NCBI RefSeq assembly: GCF_000003605.2 | Contig: NW_003137327.1 | Span: 488,510-513,896 of the forward strand | Source: Saccoglossus kowalevskii | Taxonomy: Eukaryota > Hemichordata > Enteropneusta > Harrimaniidae | Length of the DNA stretch: 25,387 nucleotides | Reading direction: 5' to 3' | Part shown: positions 1-10,037 of the stretch, piece after piece | How the letters are laid out: the number at the start of each line of letters is the position of its first letter | How positions within the stretch are numbered: the first letter of the stretch is position 1 | Translations under genes and position numbers: made by a program | Notes under the pieces: model-generated | The model's input: the letters and a program-made list of their open reading frames with translations, nothing else | Databases searched by the model: none | What the model was told of the DNA's origin: nothing

Positions 1-653
1 GCAAGGCTGAACCAAGACTCGCCCAAGACTGGACTGCGTCAAGGCTCGCCCCAAGTCTCTCCAGGACTGCCCTGTCGTGGAGTATTCGCCAAGACCAACT
101 CAAACTCTCTTTATTCATTTTCAAAACTCTGACCAATTACAAAGCAGTAAAAAGACTCTAAGGTGTAACCTTCAATCATAAAGCCAATCACACTAAGTAC
201 TGAATACGTCATATCTTTTGATTAATCGTTCACTACATTAACAACTACGGATGTCAGAATAGCGACGGTATCTTGTAATTAGTTCCAAACCACTGAGCCA
301 AGTTCCGTCCAAAACTTCAAATAGGCCTACACGATGACAGACATAACACAGCAATTCGCTAATAATCAGTTAATTAAGTCGGTTAACAGATACGCGAAAA
401 CAAATTCATGACAGCACCGCTGAAAGCAGGAGATCGCAGAGCAGTTCATACAAGTCACACATAATGATGGTTGTAGCCTGTAATATCGTATCGTAGCAGG
501 ACACATAGGAAAGCAAGTTGAAAAGACGGACACCAAGTTGAAATTATCGACCTCAACTGTCCTGAGTCGGTCCAATTTATAGGCATGATTCAGTGTCACC
601 ACCTGGGTTTCCCACATAAGCCAATCAGAATGTGACCTTGCTAGCAGCTGTGT
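1..653 (-). mobile_element. Possible LTR (minus strand), cut by the window edge
   Basis: Read on the minus strand, this stretch is arranged like a long terminal repeat. A possible TG start lies at 653 (TGACACAGCTGC). An inverted CCAAT box follows, then a TATA-like CTATAAATT (complement of about 574-581), and a polyadenylation signal AATAAA (complement of 110-115) inside AATGAATAAAGAGAG. At 1-75 the strand carries imperfect short repeats of a CCAAGACT/CAAGGCT type. No coding sequence of a retrotransposon is visible inside, and no second copy occurs in the window, so the call rests on promoter and poly(A) layout alone. It could equally be unique promoter-like DNA. The internal part of such an element would lie to the left, outside the window. 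Confidence 0.25.
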
Positions 654-1855
654 CACGTGCGCAACTCAGTGGATCATAAAAATCCTTCGTTATTCAAATA
701 ACAGCACACCTGGTAGATTCCTATTCTCCTTCAAAAGTTGTAAACACCCTTTGTTATGTAAATTGAAAGCACACCTGTTAGAACCCACTGTTCTTCTAGA
801 GTTGAAACTGTCAATCTCGTTTATGACAGTTATCACAATGCACACCGTTTCTTCCCATGATTGCATGTACACTCCCATTTGCAGGGTTTGAGGTAATATG
901 ACAAAAACATAAAAATAAAGGATGCTGACAAAAAGCAATCTTAATGCTCAATTCACTGTCTGTCATATATAGGCTTTGTAGTGTGGCAATTCAAAGTATG
1001 TGTTAGGAATTTAGACGCAAAAAATACAGGTGAAAGGTGGTATCAGATTGGATGGTGTATCAGGTTAGAGTCACGCTTGAAAGCAAAGCCACAAACATTT
1101 GAGGGCTTAAAGCTAAACATGGTCTAAAGGATGATGTTAATTTCCAAGCGTTTATTCATAATCATATAAATTAGGAGCATTTAATTGAATTAGGGCAAAG
1201 AAAATTCTGTCGAATCAATCGACAGGTGGGCTAAGTGGTTCGGCACAAAAACTGTCGTACACATATTTTAAAAAGGTAGCGCATATTATTGCGAAAGTTT
1301 ATCAAAAATAAATAACTCAAATTGTTAAATTGTCTTATGCCTACATTATAAATGTATTATAAAAAACATTCACTTGAGCAACGTAGCCTTTATATTAGAT
1401 TTAACTGATCCCGCATCCACACTAATGCAAGAAGGGGTTTGGAGTTGGAGGTGTTTTTGGCAACCAACATAGCCGCTCATTTGTAAGTGAATTAATGTAT
1501 TTTGTTTGTTTTGTTTTAAATGGTAGATTAAATGTGGATGGTGCACAAGAAATGTACAGTTTTGCTAATTGCACGAGTCTTTTGAGTGGTGAAACTTATA
1601 TAAAATATAACGTTAGCAATATACTTATTTCGGAATTTTTCGGAATACAAGAAGCTATTTTATTCCTAACTTATTTTTGCAGTACAATTTCTGAATTTTA
1701 GTGAAAATGAAATACTCAAATTGGTAGGTTATTAAATATTATGAACTATTCGTTATATGACAGTAATACAGAACGCAACTGTAACATTTCCCTGAATATT
1801 ACAGTATTTGTACCTGTATTTGTTGGCTTCATTTCGAATTTACAACAAATTTACT
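654..1855. other. No recognisable gene; AT-rich flank
   Basis: Only short open frames without recognisable domains occur here on either strand. I see no exon of the SDR family, no tRNA and no clear repeat. A short GGTAGCGCATATTATTG at about 1277 loosely resembles the terminus of the TTAA element at 11600 but has no TTAA next to it. Confidence 0.5.
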
Positions 1856-1858
1856 TTA

Positions 1859-2055
1859 TTTTACACCTCAGTGGAAATATTTAGAAATTTATGCTCACCA
1901 CGGTGGGAATATTTAAACCACTGTGGAAATAATTCTCACTGCGATGTAAGTATTTAAAGCGCAGTGAGAATTATTTTCTGTATAATGTCAATTTTCAGAA
2001 ATTTTCACTTTAATTTACACCTTAGTGGAAATATTTTCCCCGCGGTGAGAATATT
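1859..2055. repeat. Fold-back repeat cluster upstream of the plus SDR copy
   Basis: A cluster of short, mutually inverted motifs built on CACNGYGGAAATATTT. It includes a perfect 16-bp inverted repeat, AATAATTCTCACTGCG at 1928-1943 and its complement at 1960-1975, separated by 16 bases. It is bounded by a direct repeat of about 25 bp that begins ACACCTYAGTGGAAATATTT (1859-1883 and 2011-2035). This is the look of a small non-autonomous fold-back or MITE element. It ends close to the start of the SDR promoter homology, the same relative position as the MITE at 23649-23856 in the other copy. Confidence 0.6.
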
Positions 2056-2087
2056 TGAACTCTAAATAGCCCTAAAGTAAAAAAAAA

Positions 2088-2313
2088 ATCGAAATTTACC
2101 AAATATGGACTTTAAGAGGCGTGTTCTAATGCAAATCGACAAGAAAACATATTTGCAGCATTACCTCCCCCCCCCCGATATGGTACCAACGATCATTGCT
2201 CTTGCAGTATTAGTAGTTGGAGACATCTGTGAACCGTTTCTAGTGTCATGTGACGGACGTCACGTGCTTTAAATCTACACTGAGGGCCTAGTCGGTTTCA
2301 TAACTTGCAGATC
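2088..2313 (+). promoter_or_regulatory. Promoter and 5' UTR region of the plus SDR copy
   Basis: About 225 bp that can be aligned by eye with the region upstream of the minus SDR gene (23413-23628). Conserved elements are an octamer ATGCAAAT at 2129-2136, the block GTTTCTAGTGTCA at 2236-2248, and a dyad GTGACGGACGTCAC (2250-2263) whose 5-bp arms match in both copies while the 4-bp spacer differs. The dyad overlaps a CRE-like ACGTCA and, in this copy only, an E-box CACGTG. A C-run at 2166-2176 is specific to this copy. Start site and TATA box are not evident. Confidence 0.5.
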
Positions 2314-2409
2314 ATGCCAGAAGTTAACGGTAAGGTTGTCATGATAACTGGAGGTGCTGACGGTATTGGAGAGGCCTTGCCAGACGACTTCCTGAACCGT
2401 CAAGCGAAG
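2314..2409 (+). CDS. HPGD-like: SDR plus copy, exon 1 (32 codons)
   Basis: Starts at ATG 2314, chosen because the paralog starts at the same place (MPEVNGK against MPEMNGK); a TTG nine bases upstream is not needed. It encodes the first beta strand and Rossmann glycine motif TGGADGIG at residues 12-19. The exon ends after a complete codon at donor GTGAGT (2410). It differs from the minus copy at about 9 of 96 bases, including GEALPDDF for GEALANDF, which puts a proline into the helix after the glycine motif. Confidence 0.85.
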
Positions 2410-2859
2410 GTGAGTTCAATTTGTATTAAAGCACGACTCCACACTTTCAGGAATGACAGTAGCGAGTCATGGATAATGGAATTTGCATGGTCCGCCGAGT
2501 TGTTTCCTTTGTACACAGCTGTTATCATTTTAACTGGAGGTGTTAATTCCGCAAGCCAACACCGTGCATTACGCTATTATCTAAGAAGACTATCGTATGT
2601 CAATTTCTTGCAACGTGGAGCTTCTAATTTAGTTCCCTTTTGGTACAAAACAGTGCATCGCATCATCAGAAAAAATCGTGTTGGTCATTCGAATAAAACA
2701 CAATGTAGTTATCATACAACGTTTGCCATATAGTGTCTTGTCGGGTAGTCAATAATGACGTTATGCAAAAATTAAGGCGCCCTAAAAAAACCTACACATT
2801 TTTAGATTTCAAAATGTCTGAACGTCATATATTAAATTTGAGAAGCATACTCGACTTAT
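2410..2859 (+). other. Intron 1, 5' part, absent from the minus copy
   Basis: After the first ~18 bases of the intron, homology to the minus copy stops. The following ~430 bp precede the candidate 5' LTR and are not recognised. The frame of exon 1 happens to stay open to 2733. A segment at 2519-2547 resembles the glycine-motif part of exon 1 (shared TAACTGGAGGTG). This stretch is either an older insertion or DNA lost from the minus copy. Confidence 0.5.
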
Positions 2860-3352
2860 TGTCAGGGATGTATTTGGGACGACTGACACACATGAGTGCA
2901 TGACGAGCCTCTCGAACGAACCCCGCTATTAGCATGTAATCATGACCACCCAATGTCAACCAGGCCCGTCACATCCACCAATGAACTAATCGAGGCCAGC
3001 ACCCACGTCTTTTCACCAACAGTGGGATGAAAACCATCTCGATTTTCCTTCTCGTAACTGAATTCACGCCTGAGTCTGACCACTTCCGGGAGTGTTGAGG
3101 ACGCCCTTTAAGTGGTCAGGAAAACAGCTCACAACATACCATTTCTTATTAGCTCCATGATATCACTTACATCATCAACGCCATGAATACATAGCTGTTA
3201 GTAGGATACTTTTAGATTACATCATTGTTAAGGTCACTTGATGTAACCCATAATGCTTCGGGGCACTTGTAATAAACATGGCGTTCTCCATTTAACACTT
3301 ACTGTGTGAGTCTGAGTCATTTCTTAGTCTACCGTGCCTATCAGGCATAACA
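2860..3352 (+). repeat. Candidate 5' LTR of the gypsy element
   Basis: The stretch begins TGTCAGGGATG and ends CATAACA directly before a primer binding site, fitting the TG..CA rule. It contains AATAAA at 3271-3276, about 80 bases before its end, as expected for the R/U5 part of an LTR. The right edge is well supported by the primer binding site. The left edge is a guess because no second LTR is available for comparison and no target duplication can be checked. Confidence 0.5.
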
Positions 3353-3365
3353 TGGTGTCAGAAGT
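3353..3365 (+). other. Primer binding site (tRNA-Leu type)
   Basis: TGGTGTCAGAAGT follows the LTR end without a gap. It starts with the TGG complementary to the CCA tail of tRNAs. The 13 bases match the complement of the 3' end of animal tRNA-Leu(CAA) as I remember it (ending TTCTGACA-CCA), a primer used by many invertebrate gypsy elements. Confidence 0.6.
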
Positions 3366-3673
3366 ACAAGAAGCCAGTGACAAGTATTCATCTCAGCACT
3401 GACAGGATCTGAGAGCAGATTGATGAATGGAACGATCTTCCGTAAAGGTTTCTAGAATTCGCGCCATACAACAAGTCTGAAAGAAAGTCGTCATATTTGA
3501 GACAAAGTCAAGCCGGACAGTCGGGAACACATGTACATCGATTTAACTCGATTCTAAGTGAGTACAAGTAATACGATACTGAACATTATTGTCAACTGCA
3601 AGGCCAGTTAGTAAATCATTTCCGACTGATAGATCAACTTACGTGTTTACAAGCAGTCGATCTATTTATAGCA

Positions 3674-4440
3674 ATGACCACATACCAGATACCAGCGCCA
3701 CAGCCCATGAACGTAAAGGGTGATGTGTCAACTAATTGGAAGCACTTTAAATCGGCATGGGAATACTATGTTGTTGCCACAGAATCGGGAGATAAATCCA
3801 AACCAATACAGGCTGATGCACTATGTAGTGTTATGGGTATGGATTGTGTCATAATTATGAATTGTCTCACGACATTATCCAATGAAGATAAGAAAGATCC
3901 AACAAGAATTCTAAAAGAGTTAGGGGATCATTTCTTGCCACAAAAACATTTATTGTTCGAGCGTGTGAAATTTGGATATGCAAACCAGGCTGAACATGAA
4001 ACAGTTGATCAGTATGTCATGCGGCTACGTCAACTATCAAATCGTGTGAGTTTGATAACCTAAATGAAAGTTTGATAAGAGACAGTTTAGTCATGGTTAC
4101 TCAAATACAAAAGACAGACTACTACGTGAACGTCCAGTTCCAGATTTGAAAAGGTGTATTGAAGCCATAAGAGCTAATGAACTGTGCACAGAGAACAAAT
4201 AAAATGTGCAATGGGAGAAACACAAGACAACTCAGTGCATGCAACACAAAAGAGCAAATCACGAATGTATAGCAAATCAGCTAATGTCAAGAAGCAAAGC
4301 AATATTGATAAATGCAGGTATTGCAGTTTGAGCCATTTGAGAGATAAGACAAAATGTCCAGCGTTTGGAAAACTTGCAACAAATGTGGCAAACTAAACCA
4401 CTTCGCATCAGCTTGGAGGGGAAAACAAAAACCAAGTAAG
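3674..4440 (+). pseudogene. gypsy gag, frameshifted
   Basis: A clean open frame from ATG 3674 to 4063 gives 129 residues resembling the N-terminal half of gypsy gag, with a WKHFKSAWEYY core near residues 21-32 and an acidic-basic middle. A one-base shift near 4055 moves the rest into another frame, and a further shift occurs near 4110. The zinc-binding end follows at about 4315-4430: a CRYC..H segment and then a knuckle CNKCGKLNHF whose final cysteine is replaced by tryptophan (ASAWRG). The capsid-like and nucleocapsid-like parts are thus recognisable but cannot be made as one protein without frameshifting. Confidence 0.7.
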
Positions 4441-4683
4441 AAATGTGTACATCACACAGCAAACCATGATAGTCAAGATGAAGAATCTGACAATTTTGTA
4501 TTCACATTTCATCGTAAGGGTACAGTGAATAGCAAAGTGAACAATACAGCATTTATGATTCCTATGATATTTCATACAAATTATCCTTGCAAAATGTCTG
4601 TACAATTAGATTCAGGTGCAACTTGCAGCACTATGTCACATTCAGATTTGTTAGGTATTGTGCAAGTTGCGAGTGTAAAATGA
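4354..4683 (+). pseudogene. gypsy aspartic protease segment
   Basis: An open frame of 109 residues that overlaps the nucleocapsid end and runs into a retropepsin. The active-site triad appears as VQLDSGATCSTM near residues 86-97 (Asp-Ser-Gly). The frame stops at 4683. Protease-like sequence probably continues to about 4860 in other frames, where I see PWPII-type sequence. The active-site loop is intact, but the protease as a whole is interrupted. Confidence 0.65.
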
Positions 4684-4871
4684 GATCCTCCTAAAGTAAA
4701 ATTAAGCTTTACAATGGTAGAATTGTAAATCCATTAACCGTCAGTCGGGGGAATAGCCCTAAATGTAACATACAGTTTGATATATTTGAGAATGCACCAT
4801 GGCCCATCATAGATCGAAGTACATGCATTGAGAAGGGTTGGTTATCACTTGGTGTAAACAAATCAATAAAT

Positions 4872-5720
4872 ATGGTGCAGAGTAAGCATTATGAGCCAAT
4901 TTCAATGGAGAAAATATTAAGCGGTTACAGTGATATTTTCACTGGATTGGGGTGCTTACAGGGTGAATACAGTATAGAGATTGACCCAACAGTCAAACCA
5001 GTACAGCATGTACCACGACGTGTACCAGTTCCGCTAAAGGGTAAACTGAAAGCAAAAAAAAAATTGATGATATGGAAAGGCAAGGTATCATCGCTAAGTC
5101 ACACAATCAACAGATTAGATCAGTAGCCTTGTAGCAGTGCAGAAAGCTGATAAGCTGAGGGTGTGCTTAGCAAAGACCCAAGGGACTTAAACAAAGCTAT
5201 AAAGAGAGCAAAATATCAATTGCCAACAGTAGATGAGTTGCTACCCAAACTAACAAATGCAAAGATTTTAAATTTTTAATTAGACGAAGAGAGCTCACAT
5301 CTCACCACATTTTGGACACCATTTGGCAGATATCGCTATCTAAGGTTGCCTCAAGGAATTAGCAGTGCCCCTGAAGAATATCAATGGCGTCATAATGAGG
5401 TTCTTGCAGGACTTGAAGGTACTGAAGCTATAGTAGATGATATTCTGTGTTTTGGTTGTGGAGAAACCATGGATGAAGCACTAGAAGACCATGACAAGAA
5501 TTTGATACAATTGTTTGAGCGAGCATGAGAAGTAAATCTCAAGCTGAATAAAAAGAAATTCAGGCTGAGAAGTGAACAAGTTACATATATGGGACAACTT
5601 GTTACGAGTGAAGGGTTGAAACCTGATCCACAAAAGGTTTCTGTCATTGTAAACATGCCCGCACCGACTGACAAGAGAGTTCAGCGCATGTTGGGTTGTG
5701 TTAACTATATATCAAGATTT
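4872..5720 (+). pseudogene. gypsy reverse transcriptase, broken and missing motif A
   Basis: Several frames together show a Ty3/gypsy reverse transcriptase. A connecting segment (YSDIFTGLGCLQGEYSI) lies at 4872-5050, basic stretches and a RVCL..D.LNKA-like motif in shifted frames at 5100-5215, then LPQGISSAPEEYQ at 5346 and IVDDILCFG (the YxDD box, with Ile for Tyr) near 5430. The segment that should hold the first catalytic aspartate, between about 5262 and 5285, is deleted. Stops follow at 5126 and 5528. This enzyme is dead. Confidence 0.8.
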
Positions 5721-5758
5721 TACCAAAGCTTTCAGAGATATGTGAACCACTTCGCAAA

Positions 5759-6199
5759 GTGATAGAGCACAATGTTGAGTTTGTCTGGGAAAGTCAACAA
5801 GTAGAAGCATTTTCTGACATAAAGAAGCTCATTAGTTCTGCGCCAGTACTCAAGTATTATGATGTGAACAGAGAGGTCACAATACAGTGCGATGCGTCTC
5901 AATCTGGATTAGGAGCCACTCTAATGCAGAATGGGCAGCCAGTTGCATTTGCCGCCAGAGCATTATCACAAACTGAACAAAATTATGCGCAGATTGAAAA
6001 GGAGTGCCTGGCAATAGTCTTTGCTTGCTGCAGATTCAACCAATACTTGCATGGTCGTGATAAAATCACTGTGGAATCAGACCATAAACCATTGGTTCCG
6101 ATCTTCCACAAATCATTACATTCAGCGCCAGAACGTTTGCAAAGAACTTGCAAATTGAATAGTTACCAAGATCCAAGATGTACATCGCTGATATGTTAA
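5759..6199 (+). pseudogene. gypsy RNase H segment
   Basis: An open frame of 146 residues. The RNase H core is well preserved: IQCDASQSGLGATLMQ with the first catalytic Asp near residue 42, AQIEKECLAIVFA with the Glu near residue 81, and VESDHKPL with the second Asp near residue 111. After residue ~128 the frame and sequence are disrupted, and the tether to the integrase (IADMLSRAY-like, about 6180-6210) reappears in another frame, which points to a small deletion and shift. Confidence 0.8.
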
Positions 6200-6287
6200 G
6201 CAGAGCGTATGAGCAGACAGCAGGACTACAAGAAGACAATATTCCAGAATATTTCAAGAAATCGCTGATATCAAACAGGTAGAATAT

Positions 6288-7592
6288 ATGCGCTTATCTG
6301 AGGGAACACACGAACAAGTCAAATCCTGTACATCAGCTGTTGCCTCATTACAAACGCTCATGAATACAGTCATGACCGGATGTCCAGATTCACGCAAGGA
6401 AATCCCAGTTTGTATCCGTGGATACTGGAACTTTAGGGATGAACTAACTGCTCAGGATGGTGTTCTATACAAGGGTATGAAAGTCATAATACCATTTTCA
6501 ATGCGTCCACAGATAATCGCAAGAGCACATACCAGCCATTTAGGACCAGATGCCTGTGTTCGAAGAGCATGTGATGTCCTATTTTGACCAGGCATGATAG
6601 GGGAAATCACAGAGAAAGTAAAGTTGTGTAGTACTTGTAACTATTTTGAGATAGATCACCTTGAAGACACCACGTCGTCAAAGTTTCTCGATGCGACAAA
6701 GTCTCATTTTGCAAGACATGGAATCGCTGACATGATGACAGATAATGGTCCGCAGTATACCAGCGATGAATTCTCTTCTTTCGTACATAAATGGGAATTC
6801 AAACATACAACCAATTCTCCACTGCACAGCCAAAGTAACGGCAAAGCTGAGTCCACAGTCAAAATTGCAAAGAAGCTAATCAAAAAAGCTAAACGAAACA
6901 ACAGAGATATACAATTAGCTTTACTCGAATGGAGAAATACTTTCGATGTGAATGGTTTAGGTCCAGTACAGAAACTGATGTCCAGAAGAACTAGAACCAG
7001 AATTCTTACAGCTGAAGCTTTACTTAAACCACAAATAGTAGACAGGGTTCCAGAAAATATCAAAATCAAAAGGCAAAAGGCAAAGGCAGTTTATGACAAA
7101 CATGCCAAACCTTTACCAGAGTTAGTTATAGGTGACCCAATAAGATTACAACCACTGAGGCCTAAACAGCCATGGAAACGAGGCTCATGTGTGGCAAAGG
7201 TTGGTCCACGTTCCTACTTAATTGAATCAGAAGATGGTCACTTTTATAGAAGAAACCGGAAATTAATATGCTTAGATCAGAGTGACAAGAAACCACCACT
7301 ACAAAGTGAGATTTCACCTGAGCCAGTACAAATAGAGTCACCTTCAGTGTCAGTCATCGATCCAAACAATCCATCACAGCAAACAGAATGTACAACTATA
7401 CAATGCTCACCAGTTAAACAAACAACTACACGTAGTGGGAGACAAAGTAAGATCCCGAATCGTTATAAAGATTATGTCATCATTCCTTTCAAGATACACC
7501 CTAAACCGCTGTTTAGATATAAAAATCTACGTTTCCCCACCTTTTCTTCTAAACTTCTGAGTTGTGGTACTTGCATTCACGTCAGAAAATGA
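6288..7592 (+). pseudogene. gypsy integrase with stop and deletion of the first catalytic Asp
   Basis: The zinc-binding domain is in the first frame (6288-6587: ARAHTSHLGPDACVRRA) and is cut by a TGA at 6585-6587 where a Trp codon is usual. It resumes at 6594 with KLCSTCN, completing the HHCC finger. Directly after CSTCN comes YFEIDHLEDTTSS, so roughly 60-70 residues with the first catalytic Asp are missing without loss of frame. The second Asp (MTDNGPQYTS) and the Glu (HSQSNGKAEST) are present. A basic C-terminal tail ends near NRYKDYV (about 7480). The last ~35 codons read into non-element DNA. Confidence 0.85.
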
Positions 7593-7946
7593 TTAGAAAT
7601 GTTACCACTGCTGTTGCTACTTTGACCTGCTGTCATTTTAGACAAAAAGTAGAATGTACAGTTCTGGTCATTTGACTCTGATACCCGCGATTTTTGTTAC
7701 TCGCCGATGACCTGAAACTAGATCATCTGTATTATAATGTATTAATCCCAGACAGGCGGATGAATGTCGTGATTTGAGGTGAGCATAAAACGCGTCATAC
7801 AAGAAATAACATATTATTGTGTTTCTTTTTTTCATATGTATACAACCAAATGTAAATACTTTTTAAGCACGCAAGTGAATAGGCCATTGAAGCTACGCGT
7901 TGAACACAAAAGCATGGTAGTACATAAACTTGCGTTTATTTTGCAG
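7548..7946 (+). promoter_or_regulatory. Intron 1 block conserved with the minus copy, with ER6-like dyad
   Basis: Homology to the minus copy resumes here (7548-7745 against about 23105-23285, then 7755-7850 against 20510-20640, then up to exon 2). The clearest element is GATGACCT-GAAACT-AGATCATC at 7706-7727, one mismatch away from the perfect dyad in the minus copy. A further TGACCT lies at about 7623-7628. These resemble nuclear receptor half sites. At 7865-7869 the sequence TTTAAGCACG marks the point where the minus copy carries an inserted TTAA-type transposon. Confidence 0.4.
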
Positions 7947-8073
7947 AGAGTGTATATTATCGACATCAACGAGAAGAAGAGACATGAAACGTTAAACTCT
8001 TTTAAAAATAAGCACGGAGATGGAAGAATTCAATTCCGGAAATGTGACGTCAGAAACACAGACAAACTTGAAG
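7947..8073 (+). CDS. HPGD-like: SDR plus copy, exon 2
   Basis: Acceptor TTTTGCAG, donor GTAAAT at 8074; 127 bp, ending in phase 1 like its counterpart. It encodes VYIIDINEKKRHE and FRKCDVRNTDKLE: beta-2 with the Asp that favours NAD+ over NADP+, and the CDV motif of classical SDRs. About 14 of 127 bases differ from the minus copy, more than half of them changing an amino acid. Confidence 0.85.
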
Positions 8074-8230
8074 GTAAATAAATATAATTAACACATACAC
8101 AGAAAGATATATATTGAATATAATGAATATCAACAGTGTTTAATTGTTGCCTTTGACTGTGGTCGAATTTCTGACGTCTTCAACACACGGTACTAAGCTA
8201 CATTCAACATGACAAATATGTGTATAGATC

Positions 8231-8293
8231 GTTTGTAACAATGCAGGTATTTGCAACGAATATACACGCAAACTGATGATAGAAATCAACTTG
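8231..8293 (+). pseudogene. HPGD-like: SDR plus copy, 3' remnant of exon 3
   Basis: The sequence is homologous to the last part of exon 3 (VCNNAGICNEYTRKLMIEINL) with a good donor GTAAGT at 8294. Alignment with the minus copy shows that about 60 bp, covering the native acceptor and the codons for the helix before NNAG, are missing just upstream. Splicing at a TATAG just upstream would hit TAA in the third full codon. Splicing at the AATGCAG inside the exon (after 8246) would restore the frame but drop the NNA of the NNAG motif. Confidence 0.75.
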
Positions 8294-9762
8294 GTAAGTG
8301 TTGTCCTAATGTGTTAGTATACACTATTAAACATGTCGATATCTTTACTTGCAAATTTCTTTTTCGCAATGTGTGAATATATACGTGTAGGTTGACGTTG
8401 ATTTTTGGCCATTGTTCTCAAACAATTTGACCAGACCTGTAGCAGCGCGTGACTTGGATATCATTGACCAATTTGAAATATCCTATTTGCATATTAAAAT
8501 TTGAAGAAAAAAATGTGGGGTTTTATGTGAAAGCCATGGCGGGGAAAGTTGGGAAAGAGTTCTTTGAGACCCCTGACCCTTAACTTGAACGCTCACCCTA
8601 ACACTCCTGCTCCCATTGTAATTCAATATGCCTCTCCAAATGATTTTTCTGAGTCGTGCATTTTTGACCATCACACTTAATGTAGGGTTAGCATAATTAT
8701 ACACATGTTCATGTGCGTTTGTATGAGTGAATGAATATGAGATGGCGGAGGGAGAATGTGCTGTGTTTTATGTGTTTTTATGCTCTCAACACACATACAA
8801 AAAGCGTGTACCTTATGTGAGTGCGAATTATCACTTCTGTACATACTTGAACATATCAAGTTGGTCACTGATTTCAGCAATAATGTCAACAACATAGATT
8901 CAAATGTTGTTCTTACTGGTATTCCATTACTCACACTCTTTCGAATAAGAAGCAGAATGTCCAATGAAACAGTTTATCTGCTATATTGATAAGGCCTGTG
9001 ATAAATTCAATTTTTTAACCACTTATACATCTCATTGATGTTCACATGGTATCTAATCGATTTTAAATCAATTTTACCAGGAAATACACATGAACATATC
9101 ATCTATCTTACGCATATGTATTTTCCCCCACATTTAGTGTTACTTTAGGAAGTAAGTCGTTAAGGGTTGTATTGACCGGACAGTAAGTGTTCTTCCTGTC
9201 AAATCAAGTCAAATGATAACATTGCATATTTAAATCAACGAAAACTTGTTCTTGAAATGTTTCGCAGTATTAACATTTTCGACATTCTGAATGTCTTTCC
9301 GTCATCAATCATATGCAAAAATGAGGAGTGAATCATTACGATACGATTAAAAAAAGTGAGATATACGTAGTCAGTCGCCAATATTGCTGTCGCAGTTACA
9401 ACTAACATGTGGCAATTGGAGTTCGATGCGTCAATTCAATGCTTCAAGCAGCCAGTAAAGTTTTGCTCAAAGTACCGTGCTAAAGGTAAATGCGTGATGA
9501 ATGTCAGCAAGTAATGTTTCCAGAATATAGGATTGAAAGACCGTTTGCCATAAGTGGCGTAACTCATTAACATTAACCAATCAACATTTATTTCGTAGGG
9601 GGCATAGTTCATTAATATTAACCAATCAAAACGATTCCCGAGCCGCTGCAGATCAACAGTACAATTCGCGTACGTAAATTATAGCAGGCTGGCCATATAT
9701 ACAAGATGTGCATAATAACCATCTTATAAACATTTATAATCTAACACAAAATATAGAATGAG
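8294..9762 (+). other. Intronic DNA with no exon 4 found
   Basis: The interval should contain exon 4 (catalytic Ser, VVVNSAS in the other copy), but I find no match. Short open frames at 8483-8989 on both strands have no recognisable domain. A local direct duplication with AACCAATCA occurs at about 9570-9590 and 9610-9630. Confidence 0.5.
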
Positions 9763-9845
9763 CCCAAAATTGGCCCAAAAACAATTTATCCGCCGTATAT
9801 GCAGCAAGCAAGCATGGAATTGTTGGATTCATACGAAGTGTGGCG
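9763..9845 (+). CDS. HPGD-like: SDR plus copy, exon 5
   Basis: It encodes LSAVYAASKHGIVGFIRSVA with the catalytic Tyr and Lys of the YxxxK motif. The donor GTGAGT at 9846 matches the minus copy. The acceptor differs: the ATTAG used by the minus copy is not preserved, and the best in-phase site is the AG at 9761-9762. That gives 83 bp rather than 77 and two extra residues before the conserved part. The 5' boundary is therefore an inference. Confidence 0.65.
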
Positions 9846-10037
9846 GTGAGTTTGACATACTTCATGAAAAATATTATATCAGAAGAATTGGAACAAGGCC
9901 ACTAATCAATTCACTGTTTCGTTTTATTCTCAGAAATAGCTCTGTAAGTTTTCTTACTTCGTAAATGTTTTTATACAAGTATAATCAGACAACGCTAGAA
10001 AAAGTACAAATGTAAACACTAATGTCTCTTTTTGCAG

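Larger units (their letters stand above)
2860..7548 (+). mobile_element. Degenerate Ty3/gypsy LTR retrotransposon, 3' LTR missing
   Basis: The element has a candidate 5' LTR (2860-3352), a tRNA-Leu-type primer binding site (3353-3365), gag from 3674, then protease, reverse transcriptase, RNase H and integrase in the canonical Ty3/gypsy order up to about 7490. The frame is broken by several indels and stops. The reverse transcriptase and integrase each lost a catalytic aspartate by internal deletion. No second LTR is found: about 60 bp after the end of recognisable integrase-side coding sequence, DNA homologous to the SDR intron of the minus copy resumes (about 7548). The element lies in intron 1 of the plus SDR copy in the same orientation and cannot be autonomous. 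Confidence 0.85.

Noticed and set aside
2166-2176. C-run, and the G-run at about 19600-19611, as possible structured regulatory elements
   Set aside because: Single homopolymer runs, not a quadruplex pattern, and not shared between the two copies.
2305-2313. Upstream TTG as alternative start of the plus SDR copy
   Set aside because: The ATG at 2314 aligns with the ATG of the paralog, and eukaryotic genes rarely start at TTG.
4277-7069. Minus-strand frames opposite the gypsy element (4277-4462, 4408-4605, 5390-5674, 6066-6257, 6704-7069)
   Set aside because: Shadows of gag and pol in the opposite strand; the plus-strand frames carry the recognisable domains.
8483-8989. Three frames of 73-95 codons on both strands
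   Set aside because: They overlap each other, show no motif and lie inside an intron of the plus SDR copy; composition is like the surroundings.
9400-9450. Possible exon 4 remnant in the plus copy (GATGCGTCAATTC resembles GTGCGTCAATATC)
   Set aside because: Only about ten bases match, with no flanking homology, acceptor or donor.
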